Origin: Gerris lacustris
Lineage: Eukaryota; Arthropoda; Insecta; Hemiptera; Gerridae
Reading direction: 5' to 3'
NCBI GenBank assembly: GCA_951217055.1
Contig: OX578277.1
Span: 63,892,388-63,956,387 of the forward strand
DNA length: 64,000 bases
Shown: one piece after another, positions 36,780-49,093 of the stretch
Numbering within the stretch: position 1 is the stretch's first letter
Layout: every line of letters begins with the position of its first letter
Program-made: the position numbers and the translations under genes
Notes under the pieces: generated by a model
The model's database searches: none
What the model was told of the DNA's origin: nothing
What the model saw: the letters and a program-made list of their open reading frames with translations, nothing else

Positions 36780-37330
36780 TGGTAATGAGGGTAATTTGAG
36801 GCAGGAGGAAAGTAACTTGCTTGGGAGTAGGTTTTAGGGGTCTTCTTCAAGTCGTTCAGGGTTTATAGTCATTGAAGTTTGTAACCAGACCCTTCCTAAC
36901 TTCTAAGGTTAGACCATGTCAAGGGGTGAAGCTTTAGTCATCTAATGCGTCATCCTGTGTAAGGGACTGGTCAGGGTGCTGTTGTCTCGTGAGTATGTCG
37001 AAGGGGGTTCGCCTATGCGTCCTCAGTGTATTGTTTAGTGTGGACTGAGTTTTCTCTCTCCGTGTAGTCGAGGGCGATAAAATAAAGCGAAGGCGGGTGG
37101 GAGAAGGCGGGGCTTGCGCCGTCCCAGGGCCATGGGGGCCCGCGAGTCTCGGCTCTCAGTCCGCTCAGTCTGCCTCCGTATCTTATGTCGTCTGTCCGAC
37201 GATCTCGTGATGATCGCGGTGCCGTTTCGGCCGCCTCCGACGCGTCATTGATACGTCATGCCGTTCCCTTCGTCTCCAGACAACAGGCCGGCTCCCTAAC
37301 CCCAAAACTATGGGCTTTTACCTGAGGAAA
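36780..37330. promoter_or_regulatory. GC/CpG-rich island, possible host promoter or 5' exon
   Basis: Against a strongly AT-rich background, 37050-37300 is clearly GC-rich with many CpG dinucleotides. Two copies of TCAGTC (37156-37161, 37166-37171) fit the arthropod initiator consensus TCAGT, although no TATA box sits 30 bp upstream. A 46-codon plus-strand ORF (37185-37325, starting MSSVRRSRDDRG) lies inside, in a frame open from 37086. It has no recognised domain. A first exon, a 5' UTR with a short ORF, a regulatory island or an unrecognised repeat are all possible. Confidence 0.3.
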
Positions 37331-39680
37331 AAGAAGAAAATAACAAACTGACAATGATGTTTTTTTCATCGACCTCGGACACTGAGCCCGTTCTCGCGCA
37401 TTGAACAATAACTTATATACGAAACTTGACAAACAAAAAAATTATATTATATATATGTAAAATAAACCTTTTTCTAAAAAAAAAAAAATCTAAATAAAAG
37501 ACTACTAAAACTTCCTTTTCCTTCCAGGGTCCAATTTATCCATTTTCATTTTTTTCCTTTTTTAAAACAAATTTTAAATTAAAAAAAAGAATTATATAAA
37601 TATATTTATATTTTTTACGTACCTGACGATAACCAAGTGCATTAGTATAATTCATAGTGATTTCAGGGAAGAAAAATTGAAAATTATTGTGATACCAAAT
37701 TTCTAATTGTAGTGTTTAGCCGACTAAATTTTTTGCTAGAGAGTTGCTAAATTCCAGTTGTTGCAGTGACTTCAGCGAAATCTCTCCCACGCTTTGGACA
37801 AATATTTCTCCTATAATAAGGTAATTTTAAAATATTATTGTGGTATTTCTTATTTAACATTTGTTTCCTTGGTCTTTTCTCTTAAACACTATAAGTGGTT
37901 TCAATTGAATTCTATAATTGAAAATAAAATAAATGTAAATGTTCGAATTTAAAAAAAAAAATATATTTTTAGTGACTAAATATTGAAATATTAGTTTTTA
38001 GTATACCATATTATTGTTATTGATATTATCATTTTTTTGGTAGTTAATTTATAAATATTAGGAATTAATATTTGTATTTAAATATCATTAAGTTTATTAA
38101 TATAATAAAATTACTTATACATACTTAATAGTATATAATTACTACTTAGTGTACCTCATACACCACTTAATTAAAATCTAACTGAGTATAAGGTGAAATA
38201 TTTAAATGGACAAATTGAAATGACAAGTTTCCAACAATGCTAAAAGGTTTGGTCGAAAAACATTCTTCTCCGTCTTGTATTATTTTTTGAAATCAATAAT
38301 CAAATTTAATTCAGTGAAAAACATTGTTAATTTTTGAGTCACTCTAAATAACTTACTGTTTAGACACACAAAAATAAATTAGTTAAATATTCCAACAAAT
38401 AAAATAAAATAATTTATAATGTATTGAATTTTTAGTTTTTTGTTTCTATATATTTATAACTACTTTGAAGAAATATTATAATCATTAGTAGATGTGAGAG
38501 GTACAACAAACTACTATTATGTTGAAGGGTCAATAAAAGATATCATCTATCTCATGTTTAATGCATTATTGTAATTAATAAAGTCATGTGGTATGAAATT
38601 CCCCCTTATGAAGTAAAACACAGACTTCTAGAAGTAATCTTATACTGTTTATTTTATATTTACTCTATATTCTATTTAGTCTTAAATTATGCCTATTTAT
38701 TCTTATCAATATTTTAATCTTAAAATATATAATCATTATTTTAAAATAGCAAAGTAAATTGTTTAAAAGATATGAATGAGATCCAGTTACCAATACAATT
38801 ATCAATTCTAGATGGTCCGAGAATTGTTTAATTTATTCATCAATAAATTTAAAAAAATAATTTTCTCGTATTATGCTAATATAAATTCTTATCAGAGTGT
38901 TTTATTATGAAAAAATAGATTATAATTTATTAATATATTAAATAATACTAGTTGATTAATTGTTATAAAAGCAGTTTATTAACCATTTCTTTCTAATTTA
39001 CTTATTTTGCAAAAAAAAACTTAAAGTATTATAATACTGTACTTTGCAAAAATAAATTGCATATATGCAATTTAAAATACAGACATTTGATACAAATTGA
39101 TAATGTGATATATATATATATTACATTTTTATCCCTATATTAAATATAGAAATATTTCTAGCAAAACTAATCCACCAATTTTGACCTTAATCTGTTAAGA
39201 TAGAAAATATTTATTTATTAAACGGCAATTTTTTAGTTTGATCACTAAAGTTATAATATTTATTATTAATCAATTAAGATTACTACAAGTATTATAAATA
39301 TAGTTAATTTATAGCTTATAGCTCTGCCACTATATTTTATATAAAGGTAACTTCACTTTAACTTATCAGTAGATATTACGGATATATGAAAATACATACA
39401 ATCTAACAATTGTTATTTCTAAGCCAAATTACTTTTAGAATTTGATTGCATTGTTAATCTCATTGTTGAACAATGGATAATTACACCTGCTAAATCAGTT
39501 TTTTCAGTTTATTCGATAAGTTTATTATAATAAAACAATTTGATACGAATATTTTGTCTAACACATATGGTAAAATTTTATGTGAGTTTGTTTGCAGTAT
39601 AATAGATAAGTATATATTTTATAAGAAGCGGACTATAATTTATTTTTGTTTTATCTAAATATTATTAATGATTAAGGTAG

Positions 39681-39683
<3 letters not shown>
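37331..39683. other. AT-rich DNA without recognised genes
   Basis: Very AT-rich unique sequence; nothing else seen. Confidence 0.5.

Positions 39684-39745
<62 letters not shown>
39684..39745. repeat. (TA)n microsatellite
   Basis: About 60 bp of pure TA repeat. Confidence 0.95.
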
Positions 39746-39749
<4 letters not shown>

Positions 39750-42700
39750 AACATGGTATAGTAATTATATTCATAGAGAGAAATTGAATAGTTTATATGA
39801 AAAACCAAATTTCTAATGTTTAGCAGTTAAAAATTAATATAATGTGAACACTGTATACATCATTATAACAATGCTTATATTGTTAAAATGTATAAAATTC
39901 AATTTAGGCTGAACCCTGATTAGGCTCTGAAAGATCCTTGACTCAGATTTTACGTGGCAACGTTTTGGCCCAACCAGCCATTCTCAAGCCTGTTATTGGC
40001 TATTTTGAGGATGGTTAAATGGAGATAATACTGATATAAATGAAACAATGTACAATTTACGCAAAAACAATGTATGAATATAATAAATACATTGTTATAC
40101 ATATGTTTTATTTATTCTTTTTACTATGTTTAACAAACAATTTCTTCGAATTATGCTAATTATTATTTTTATATTGCGGTATCAAGAAAAATAGATTTCA
40201 ATATATAAATCATAAATAATAACTAATAATAATTAAATATTCGTTTATGTTAAGTAATACGCAATGTTTACACATATTTGTATAATTGATCCAAGTTCCG
40301 AGGTAAAAAGCTAGGTGTGGAAAATAATACTTTTTTTCATTAAAGATTTCACAATATTGGAGTAATCATTGACGTAGAATACATTCTTAAATTGATTAAA
40401 ATTCTTTCAATATAATTAATGGCTGGATTAGACGGATAAAAAATCCTTCTCCGGGAAAGTATTATGATGCTTTGATCAATAAAATAAGAAATTGTTGTAC
40501 ATCTAATGCATCATAGGGTTTGCACGAGTAGAAAGATTATATGGGACGAACTACTTGCTATACTATTGACATATTGTATATTGACATATTGCTTTATTGT
40601 ATTATTTAACTTATTTTGTATACAATTAATTATTTATGTTTTCTTAAAGTAAAAATCATTTATATACCTTTTTAAAAAATTAGTAAGCGGTGCCGATTTC
40701 AGATCCCGTTTAATGTATTCTACTTTCCTCATTTCACGGATTAATATTATCGAAGAAAATATTATAATTTATAATAGTTAAGTTACTACCTTTTTAAAGG
40801 AAGTTCTGATTAACCTTTTTTCATATTAATCATTTTAATTTCAAAAATATATTTGCTAAAGTGATATGACATAAATATGTAAATTTGGTTACGTTTAAAC
40901 ATAATTGTTATGTATATAAACTATATTGTCCCTTAACACTCTAATAATCATTTAATAAGTATCGATTTAAAAAACAATCATATGGAAATAAACCGTTGTA
41001 TTTAAAGTAAAGTTAATGAATGTATATGTTAATTCCGTGGCTTCCAATAGAGAACGTTGGTAATCCTTTTGGTCAACCTCAACACCTACCGGTAGAAGAG
41101 GAACCGACTAAAATAAGTAGTAAGTAATTCTGTGGGTGGCTACAGGACTTAAGAATCAATAGACATGTAACCTGCCAATAACAATGAATACTTTAAATAA
41201 TCTTCTATTACCTATGAGTAATTTATTACTATTTTTTTTTTCTATTTGCTTTTATTAATTTATACTATAGAATATTATATTAATACTCTGATCTGAAATT
41301 TAATGGAGTTGATTAATTCATCTCAAAATTAAAAATGCGTATTCTTTGAGAGAAATTAATATTTAATCCTCAATAAGTTCTTTCACAGAGAGGTATTTTT
41401 TCTTTTTACGTATAATTATTTACTGTGTAGCTTACTATCATTATTTCGTGGTAAGACTAACTGATGTGCGCGGAATAAGTGCGTAAGTGGTGTGGATTTG
41501 AAAGTATTTTTTAAGTGGATTTTCTACTCATTAATGAATATAACAATACTTAGCTTATTGCTGCGTTTTGTGTATAGTAAGTATCAAGTTTATCGTAAAG
41601 TTCTTACTTTTTCTTAATAAGTTCTTTCCATTTTCTTTCAGCTTATATGGTTAGACAAGCTAATTCGTGTAAAAGTTCTTTTATTTTTACAATTAAAATT
41701 ATTTCCATCTATTTCGTTTTGTATTTCAAACTTTCCACCAATGATGGTTGTGAAATATCTTGTTTTTTTAAAAGTTTTGTTTTTAATGTAACAAACTAAC
41801 TTTAATACATCGTTCCTTATTTGAAATTGTAATTATTTTGTTGGAATGTTTTTAAGTATACCTATATACTTTTAAAATTCAAGCATCATTGTCCAACTGT
41901 GTCCCCTTAACAGTTTGACTTCTTTCTTGTAATTTTATTCAGAGAATAATCTAAATTAAGAATCAAAACTAATCTTATGTAAATGGGCCGTTGTATTTTT
42001 AAAGTGTAGTCAGTGTTTTTATGCGAAGTCCGTGGAAAGCTGCGGGACAGAGGCCTGTGTCTACCTAAGTCCGCTTGATATTCAGCCAGCGCACAGCTAC
42101 CGGTACTCTCCCCCTCATTTCATGTCACTATCCCCTTCAACGGCCTTTAAATATTCCTTAAAAGAATCTCTAATCTAAAATTACTGACGGAATTTATTTT
42201 CAGTTATTTTTTTTCTTTTACAAAATCCGAATGGGAAATCAGGTAAAAAAAAAACACCTGTTCTTTTTTTCGCTGCTCAGATAACGATCAATTCCCATCA
42301 CAATTTTTTTTTTAATAAAAAAAGTGAGTTTACTTTTGTAAAGAATCCTCTTGTTGTATTGACCTCTCTTGAAGTTATATTTATAAAACATTTTTATTTT
42401 TCTTAATTGTTACTAATTGTTTATTCACTTTAATTTTTTAGATGTTTTCTATAACTTTTGAGCATTGGTTTTCTTTATACGGTGGACTTAATTTGCTAAG
42501 TATTTAGTGAATTAAAGTGATCCTGAACATCTTATTGGAATCATTCATTAAATTTAATTTATAACAATACCTGCATTAAAAATAGTTGTTTATTGTGAAT
42601 GTAAGGGAATCATAGAGAATGTCAATATTCAAAATTTCCCTGTACTTCGATAGGCAAGACATACATTTTACAATTTACAAGGCCACTGACAGTTCCATTG

Positions 42701-45051
42701 TCATTGGCTGAAACTCTAAGATCAACCCTAGATATTCCAAATCTGTAGGAATCTATTTCTTATAAATAATAATACTACCTAATAATAATAATAATAATAA
42801 GTAATTAATCAAATAACAGAATCAATTTTTGTATTTTTTGTTTTTTTGTTTCTGCTCTTTTTTGGAATTGCTTTTTTTATTTTATTAAAGAAACTAAAGA
42901 AATGTTTATTTTTTTTTAATTTTGAATGTAAATTTGGTAGTGTTAAATAATTTGTTAAAATTTTGTAAATGTTAAAGCCTGAAGAAGCCATAACGTGAGA
43001 GGGATCATTTTCATTTTATTATATAAAAACAAATAACCCTTCATAGACCAAACCAAATTTTCAAAATAGAACAAATTTTACAAAAATTATAAAGATGGGC
43101 TCAACTCTAAAAATGAAAAATAACAGAATTCAATTATTATCAAAAGATAAATAACAGAACCATTTATCATAAATTTGATACTGTTAACGTCCTATGTCGA
43201 AGCGTTATAAGAAAAATATTAAACAAATAAAGTTTAACTGTGTTATTACTACATAAAGCCTATTATTGTGCTTTTATTATGTACTTCCTTGTCCAATTAG
43301 TTAGTAATTTACAGTTTAATAAAAAAATAATTAAAGTTTAAATTACTTAACTTTGTAAAAGCTTTTAGAAACTTTTTTTAGAAAAAGTATTTCTGTTGAC
43401 AACTTCGTAAATATGCACTATTTCTCAAAATACTTCCATGCCTAAAGCATTATACTGTCAAAAACACCGTCCTTATTTCGTTAAAATAGATTATATACCG
43501 GGAAATATAATATATAGAGTGATAATAGGATGGCTGGACCCCCAGTGGAGGCTGTAAATCAACTTAGTTATAAATGTACAAAATTAAAAGACTGTTATTT
43601 ATAGGTTGTTAAGCTGTGTAGAGTGAGGCAGAGGATGGAAGGAGTAATGAATGAGAGTAAGTTAGATATAGGTGTCTTGGTTTTAATAAAGTAGGTGTTT
43701 AGAGAGTACTTGAGGAGAAGGGCTTCTTTTTGGCTTTACTTACCGTCTTCTCCCACCTGACCCTTCCTTGTCAAGTCCTTTCTCTGCTTCGTCCTATTTT
43801 ACTTTGTTTTTAAAACAATTAGTTGTTAATATTTTTCCTTACTTGATAAATTCCTTTCCTTCCTGAAGGAACTTTTCAAAAAGGATTTATGAAAATTAAA
43901 ATTCACTTAAAATAAGCATGGTTTTGTTTATACGCTACTTTTATTTTTTGTCAGTGTTTAAGGACTCTCAATTAGTAATATTTTTGTATTAATAAATATG
44001 TACTTTTTATACCAATCGTAACAATAGGCTGCAAGTCATTATTGAGTGGTAGGCACTTAAGGTGTTCTGAGAATTAATTCCCAGACTAAGTAATCTCTCG
44101 CTAAATAGCACTTCTGTCTTGTAAAATGTGGAAATCGCTACAAAAAAAAATTATATGCGAATACATATTAGGTCCGCTTTTACCGCTTAAGTGGTACTTC
44201 TTTTCATATATGCATCTATCAATCTGTAAATCGGACCCAAAAGAATTGCTGTCTAGAATTAATTCTCAGTACTTTTATAACTGTTCCAAAATTGTTCCAC
44301 GTTCACTTTGGTTTTTTTTACATCACAAATTTGATATGTTATTTTATATCATTATCCCACGATCCTGTGGTCCATGTTCTTGACTTTTGACCTCTTCTAT
44401 TTTTATTTTTTTATTTTTTTTTAAATCTTCGTTTTATTTATTTATTTACTCTAGGCTAATATTTTAAATAAATATTTTTTTCAAAAGAAATAAGTTATCT
44501 TTAGAAGGAAACTTCTTAAAACCTTATATGATGCATATACGCTTAAATTTGAATATGACGTTTGATAAATTTATATTTGCTTACTTTGTATTATATTTGA
44601 ATTTAATCTGGCATTATCTTTCGCAATTTGATAAAACTCATAGGTCATAAAAACAGTCTTGTTTTTTTTTTATGCGATACAGGCCACATTCTTAATGTGT
44701 ATTAAAGTCTAAATATAAAGTTTTTTCTTAATAACTAGTTTTTGTTGTTTCTAGAATCGTAAAAAAAAAATTGTTAGTGTATATTTTATTATTTGAGTAT
44801 CGATTTGTAAAACTATAATTAAAAACCGAACTAATATTACAAAACAATTTAAATTATATCCCTTTAATAAATTATCAATAATAATATTCTATTTTAAACT
44901 TTTTATTAAAATACTGTACAAATATTTTGTATTATCAGCCTAGTTTTCGACCCGATGAAAATCAAGTTACTTTATAAAAAGTTAGTTTATTCATTTAGTT
45001 CAACGAATTATTGATTTGATACAAGAATATAAGTATAGAATTAAATATTAA
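39746..45051. other. Long AT-rich stretch; two degenerate hammerhead-like scraps
   Basis: No gene supported. 39955-39995 read on the minus strand has TGGC...GCCA followed by AAACGTTG, and 42979-42998 reads CTGAAGA then taacgtgag. Both echo the hammerhead-like layout at 10503 but break its core. GC patches at 42010-42130 and 43540-43800 lack exon evidence. An (AAT)n tract is at 42782-42800. The 85-codon ORF at 44126 has no recognised family. Confidence 0.4.
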
Positions 45052-45354
45052 TTAGTAGTAGTAAGGTCCTAGTGCTAGACGGGTAGGACGAACCACTTGT
45101 CCGAACCTAGCAATTTGGTCATCGCTTTGGGCCTTTTTACTATAACCGTGGTAGAAAGTTCCAGCCACTTTACACATCATACCTCTGTACATTGTAAGAA
45201 GAAGCGAGTAAGACGTGATCAATAGTGAGCCATATAAATCAGAGCGTCACGGTGAGGAATCGAATCCACGATCTCGTACCGCTCATGATTCAGAGATGAC
45301 CGAGCAGAAGTGGTAAGTAATTTAACCCACACGGCCACGCTGGCTCTCCCATAA
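45052..45354 (-). mobile_element. tRNA-derived SINE
   Basis: On the minus strand a tRNA-like head starts near 45349 with an A-box-like tggccgtgtggg, followed about 60 bp on by the B-box GGATTCGATTCC. These are the internal RNA polymerase III promoter elements expected of tRNA-derived SINEs. About 180 bp of unrelated body follows, ending in ttactactactaat. AAATATTAA flanks both sides (45043-45051 and 45355-45363), a plausible 9 bp target-site duplication. The spacing between boxes is longer than in a functional tRNA, so this is not a tRNA gene. Confidence 0.65.
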
Positions 45355-45363
45355 AAATATTAA

Positions 45364-48300
45364 CTAAGTATAGTAAAATAAAAAAAATATTGAAACATAG
45401 AAAATTGGCTATGAGTTTGAACCTCGTAACATCATTCAATTATATATTTTACGACATAATCTATTTATCAATTAGCTATAAAGAAAAATAAAATGTATGA
45501 TTTATCTTTTGAATATATTTACTACTGTAAATTATGCTTATTTAGATAGAATGATTTTTGATGGTGTGAGTGATTATAAAGGTCAAATCTAAACAGATAA
45601 TAATTGATAATTTGATAAAATATTAATACTGATTAAATATCTTTTTGAAATACATTTCTTATAACCAAGAAATATTTTTATTTTATTCTGAATTAATATG
45701 TATATGCATGAGTGAGTGGGTAAATTTCCACTGAATAATATTTTCTATATAGTATTCTATAAATAGAAATTTCCTCATTCAATGAGGGATGGTTTGTAGG
45801 ATCTTGGACATTTTTTTTGTACTGTTCATTTGATCCTATAATGAAAAAACAATGTAAGTTATAATTGTCCATTTAGAAGTACACTTATTACTAAATGTAA
45901 TGTCTGGTTCTTATTACGAAGTATATTATAAAATGCAAGGACGAAAGCAAATAAAATACATTTTAAACTACAAAAATATAATTTAATAAGACCGCTTTAC
46001 TACGATTATAAAAACATTTCGTTTTATGTCAGTAAATAGCCTACAGAGATCATTTTTGGTTCATATTATAACTGTTGATAATTTGATATCTACATAAGCA
46101 GAGATATCCCGCCATGATAATGTGGCGTCAGGAGTATCTTTACCCTTATTATATTAGGGTCCAAAATTGATGATTATTATTTTTTATCGTTTAAATTACT
46201 AAACAACGTATCTAATCAGTCCAAGGTTTTGATATTGTAAACAACCTTATTATAAACCAATATAATCAGAATCCTTATTAAATAAATACGTCATTTTTCT
46301 TTGTTCGAATTATTTTATTTATAAAGAAAGAAGGCCTGTAAGATTTTTCATTTTGGCTTGCTATTTTTTTAAAAATTATTATATTAATTTATAATATAAG
46401 AAATCCTTGTATTATATCTTTAAATGGGAAGGATTTATTACTTTTTTTAACTTATGACATTACAAGCATTGCTACGCATATTAATGATTGTCACAATAAA
46501 CCTAAAAACGTATATGAGGTGCTTAGGAATTTTCTATCAAACGCAGATAGATAATAAAGTTGTATTGAAAAGTGAAATGTTAACAAGTAGGATGAGGTTA
46601 ACTCCTTATATTATTTATAGTTTTTAAATGTATGAATTTAAAATTTTAAAAACGCTGTGTGATAAATTTGGATGCATAGGTTTAAAAAAGAAGGTTTAGG
46701 GTTTTTCAAGATTAATCTTGAAACTCAACAGATAATAATTTTATTCCCAACTAATTTTCGATTATAAAAATAAAAATATGCCTCATAATAGTATATTATT
46801 CTGTTTTGAACTAACTTTAATAAATAAATAAAGATATCTAATATTTTCTTAGCATGCATTCTTTTTTTAATGCGTTAGCTGTAGAAGCAATGTTTGAGTT
46901 GTTATGATCTCGTTCCGTATTTCTTTAATTTTTAAGTGTTAAGTGACAATAATTCTAAGGATGTTGAAAATTAACTTTACCCACGAGATAAGATAATATT
47001 GTTTGATTGATCCTTATTAAGATCATATATACCACAAGACATTGATGATAATAAATTGGCTTGTTATGTTAAGGGATATGTTAGAAGTGGAGAGTAAGAT
47101 CAGATCCATTCCTTGGAGTATAGTTGTCCTTCCTTATTACAAAAGGACCCAAGTATTTGTTCAATCTAAACCCGTATTCCCCGTCTTTTCTTTGTCAAAT
47201 TTATTTCTTATTCTTTATTTGTTTATATATATGTATATATATGTAGCCTCCAATGTTCGATATTAGATTGTTGAAGTAGTATCTTCTGTTTTTCGTAGTT
47301 ATTTAGTGGTTTGCATAGAAGAAGTGTCATATGAATGTGTGAGAATTGCTTCATTGTAATTGAAGCTTCACAAATAAATAAAACTTTGGTTAATATTTTA
47401 ATAATGCTTTGATCATGAAATTATACTAATAAAACTCTTAATCGACCACTTAGATGATTACCACTAACGTTTTTTTATTTAAATCCAAATGAAAATAGTA
47501 AGTTATAATGATTGATACTTAATGATTTATTCTGCTGAGTTTAAATCTTATGAAGGTCTTTGTACTCTAAGCTCTAAGTTTAATTTACATTGATTGTATG
47601 TGATACAGGAATGGTAGCGCTGACCTCCAACACAAGCTTTGTAAGAGAATGAATAAAGAACCAGTTTAGATTCGAATAATTTAGCCAGATGTAAATTTAT
47701 TTTCAATATTCAATTGAACTTTTTTTCCTCCGAAACTTTATATTGGTGATAAGTCATAGCCTTAGGGCTTGTTGTTTTCACTTCGTAAACTTGATTTTTA
47801 ATTGACTATGGAAATTGCTTTTCTTATACCTACTCATATTTCCCGCTTTTGCTCTTTTAGTTGGTGGATTAGAAAAAAAACTTAATCGAACCTCTTGGGT
47901 TTTATACTGTGAAGTAAATCATCTACACGATCGTTTTCTCTTTGAAAGTCCAGTTGAATACGATATTAATTATTATTTCAGATGAAAGTAGATAAGGATC
48001 TCTCTCTTTTCACAGTGTCGCTTGAGATGATGAATGGCGTAGATAATGCTTGTATAAGAGTTTTTCTGCACGGGTCGGCGGTAGTTTCAAACGAACTAGA
48101 TAGAAGAGCTAGCTTGTACTGGGTCGCGACGAGTCAGGCCAGGCCCTAGCTCCTCTCTCTGCCGCCATGTAAATTCAAATTAATCACATCCTTCTAGCCT
48201 CCAGCTCGCATCTGACCTTGACTGTACTTTATGCACCCCAGCATATTCCGATACCTACTATATAATAGCTAACTCAAACAAAATCTCATCTTAAATAATC

Positions 48301-48525
48301 ATACAGTTTCTCTGGTTAATTATTTTTCCTAACAGCGTACGTGTTTTGAATGAATGAAAAGGAATGCTCAATTTAAAATGTTTCTTACAAATTAACGCAT
48401 AAAACCGTTACTATAATCAAAATTTATATCTATTAATACTGCTGCAATGAGAAAAAACATACATCTATAATAAACTCATATTATGTATCTGCAATAGTAT
48501 AGGTAGTCAGTAATAGATCAAATAA
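45364..48525. other. AT-rich DNA without recognised genes
   Basis: Nothing supported. A G+C-richer patch at 48010-48240 contains 'gggtcgcgacgagtcaggcc' and could be regulatory or exonic, but no ORF supports it. The 74-codon ORF at 47042 is unremarkable. Confidence 0.45.
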
Positions 48526-48533
48526 GCAGAACG

Positions 48534-48695
48534 CAGTGGCGTAGCTAGGGCATTATGCCCCCCCCCCCCCCCCGCCAGATCTTTTTGGGGGCCCCTCGCA
48601 AATAAAACTCTTGCGTTTAGAACTGGGGGCCCCTCGTCGTTGATTTGGGGGCCCCCCGATGGCGGGGGCCGTGCGGGCCTATAGTTACGCCACTG
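48534..48695. mobile_element. hAT-type MITE, 162 bp, with 8 bp duplication
   Basis: Terminal inverted repeats CAGTGGCGTAGCTAGG / complement (imperfect) are flanked by an exact 8 bp direct repeat GCAGAACG (48526-48533 and 48696-48703), the hAT signature. The interior is very G+C rich, with several 'gggggcccc' blocks and a 17-base C run that could fold. It shares its end with the 3958-5035 element. No coding capacity. Confidence 0.85.
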
Positions 48696-48703
48696 GCAGA
48701 ACG

Positions 48704-49085
48704 CTGTAGATACACGTCTTAAACAGTTAGTCTTAAATAATTGATTTTTTTTTTTTTTTTTTTTTTGTAATGTTTATAAGAAATTAATTAGATATAATTC
48801 TATAGTTTCTTCTAAACAGCAGTAAAACATTATAATATAAATCTCTATTAGCGTAAAGCAGTATCCAACGGCTGATTTCCTATATGATCAACATATAACT
48901 TTTCTTAATCAAACTATTATTGTTAAAACTTCTATGTTAACGAATTTTATTAGTATTTAATTTCTTAAAGTTTATTCTTACACTTTTTATATGTATATAC
49001 TCGTATTTAAGTTTTTGAACAAGTTTTACCGGTGCTGTCTGTATTATTAGATTCAAATAGTTCTTCTAACGACTAACACTTAGCA
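48704..49085. other. AT-rich spacer
   Basis: Poly(T) run at 48747-48767; nothing else seen. Confidence 0.45.
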
Positions 49086-49093
49086 TCTACCTT

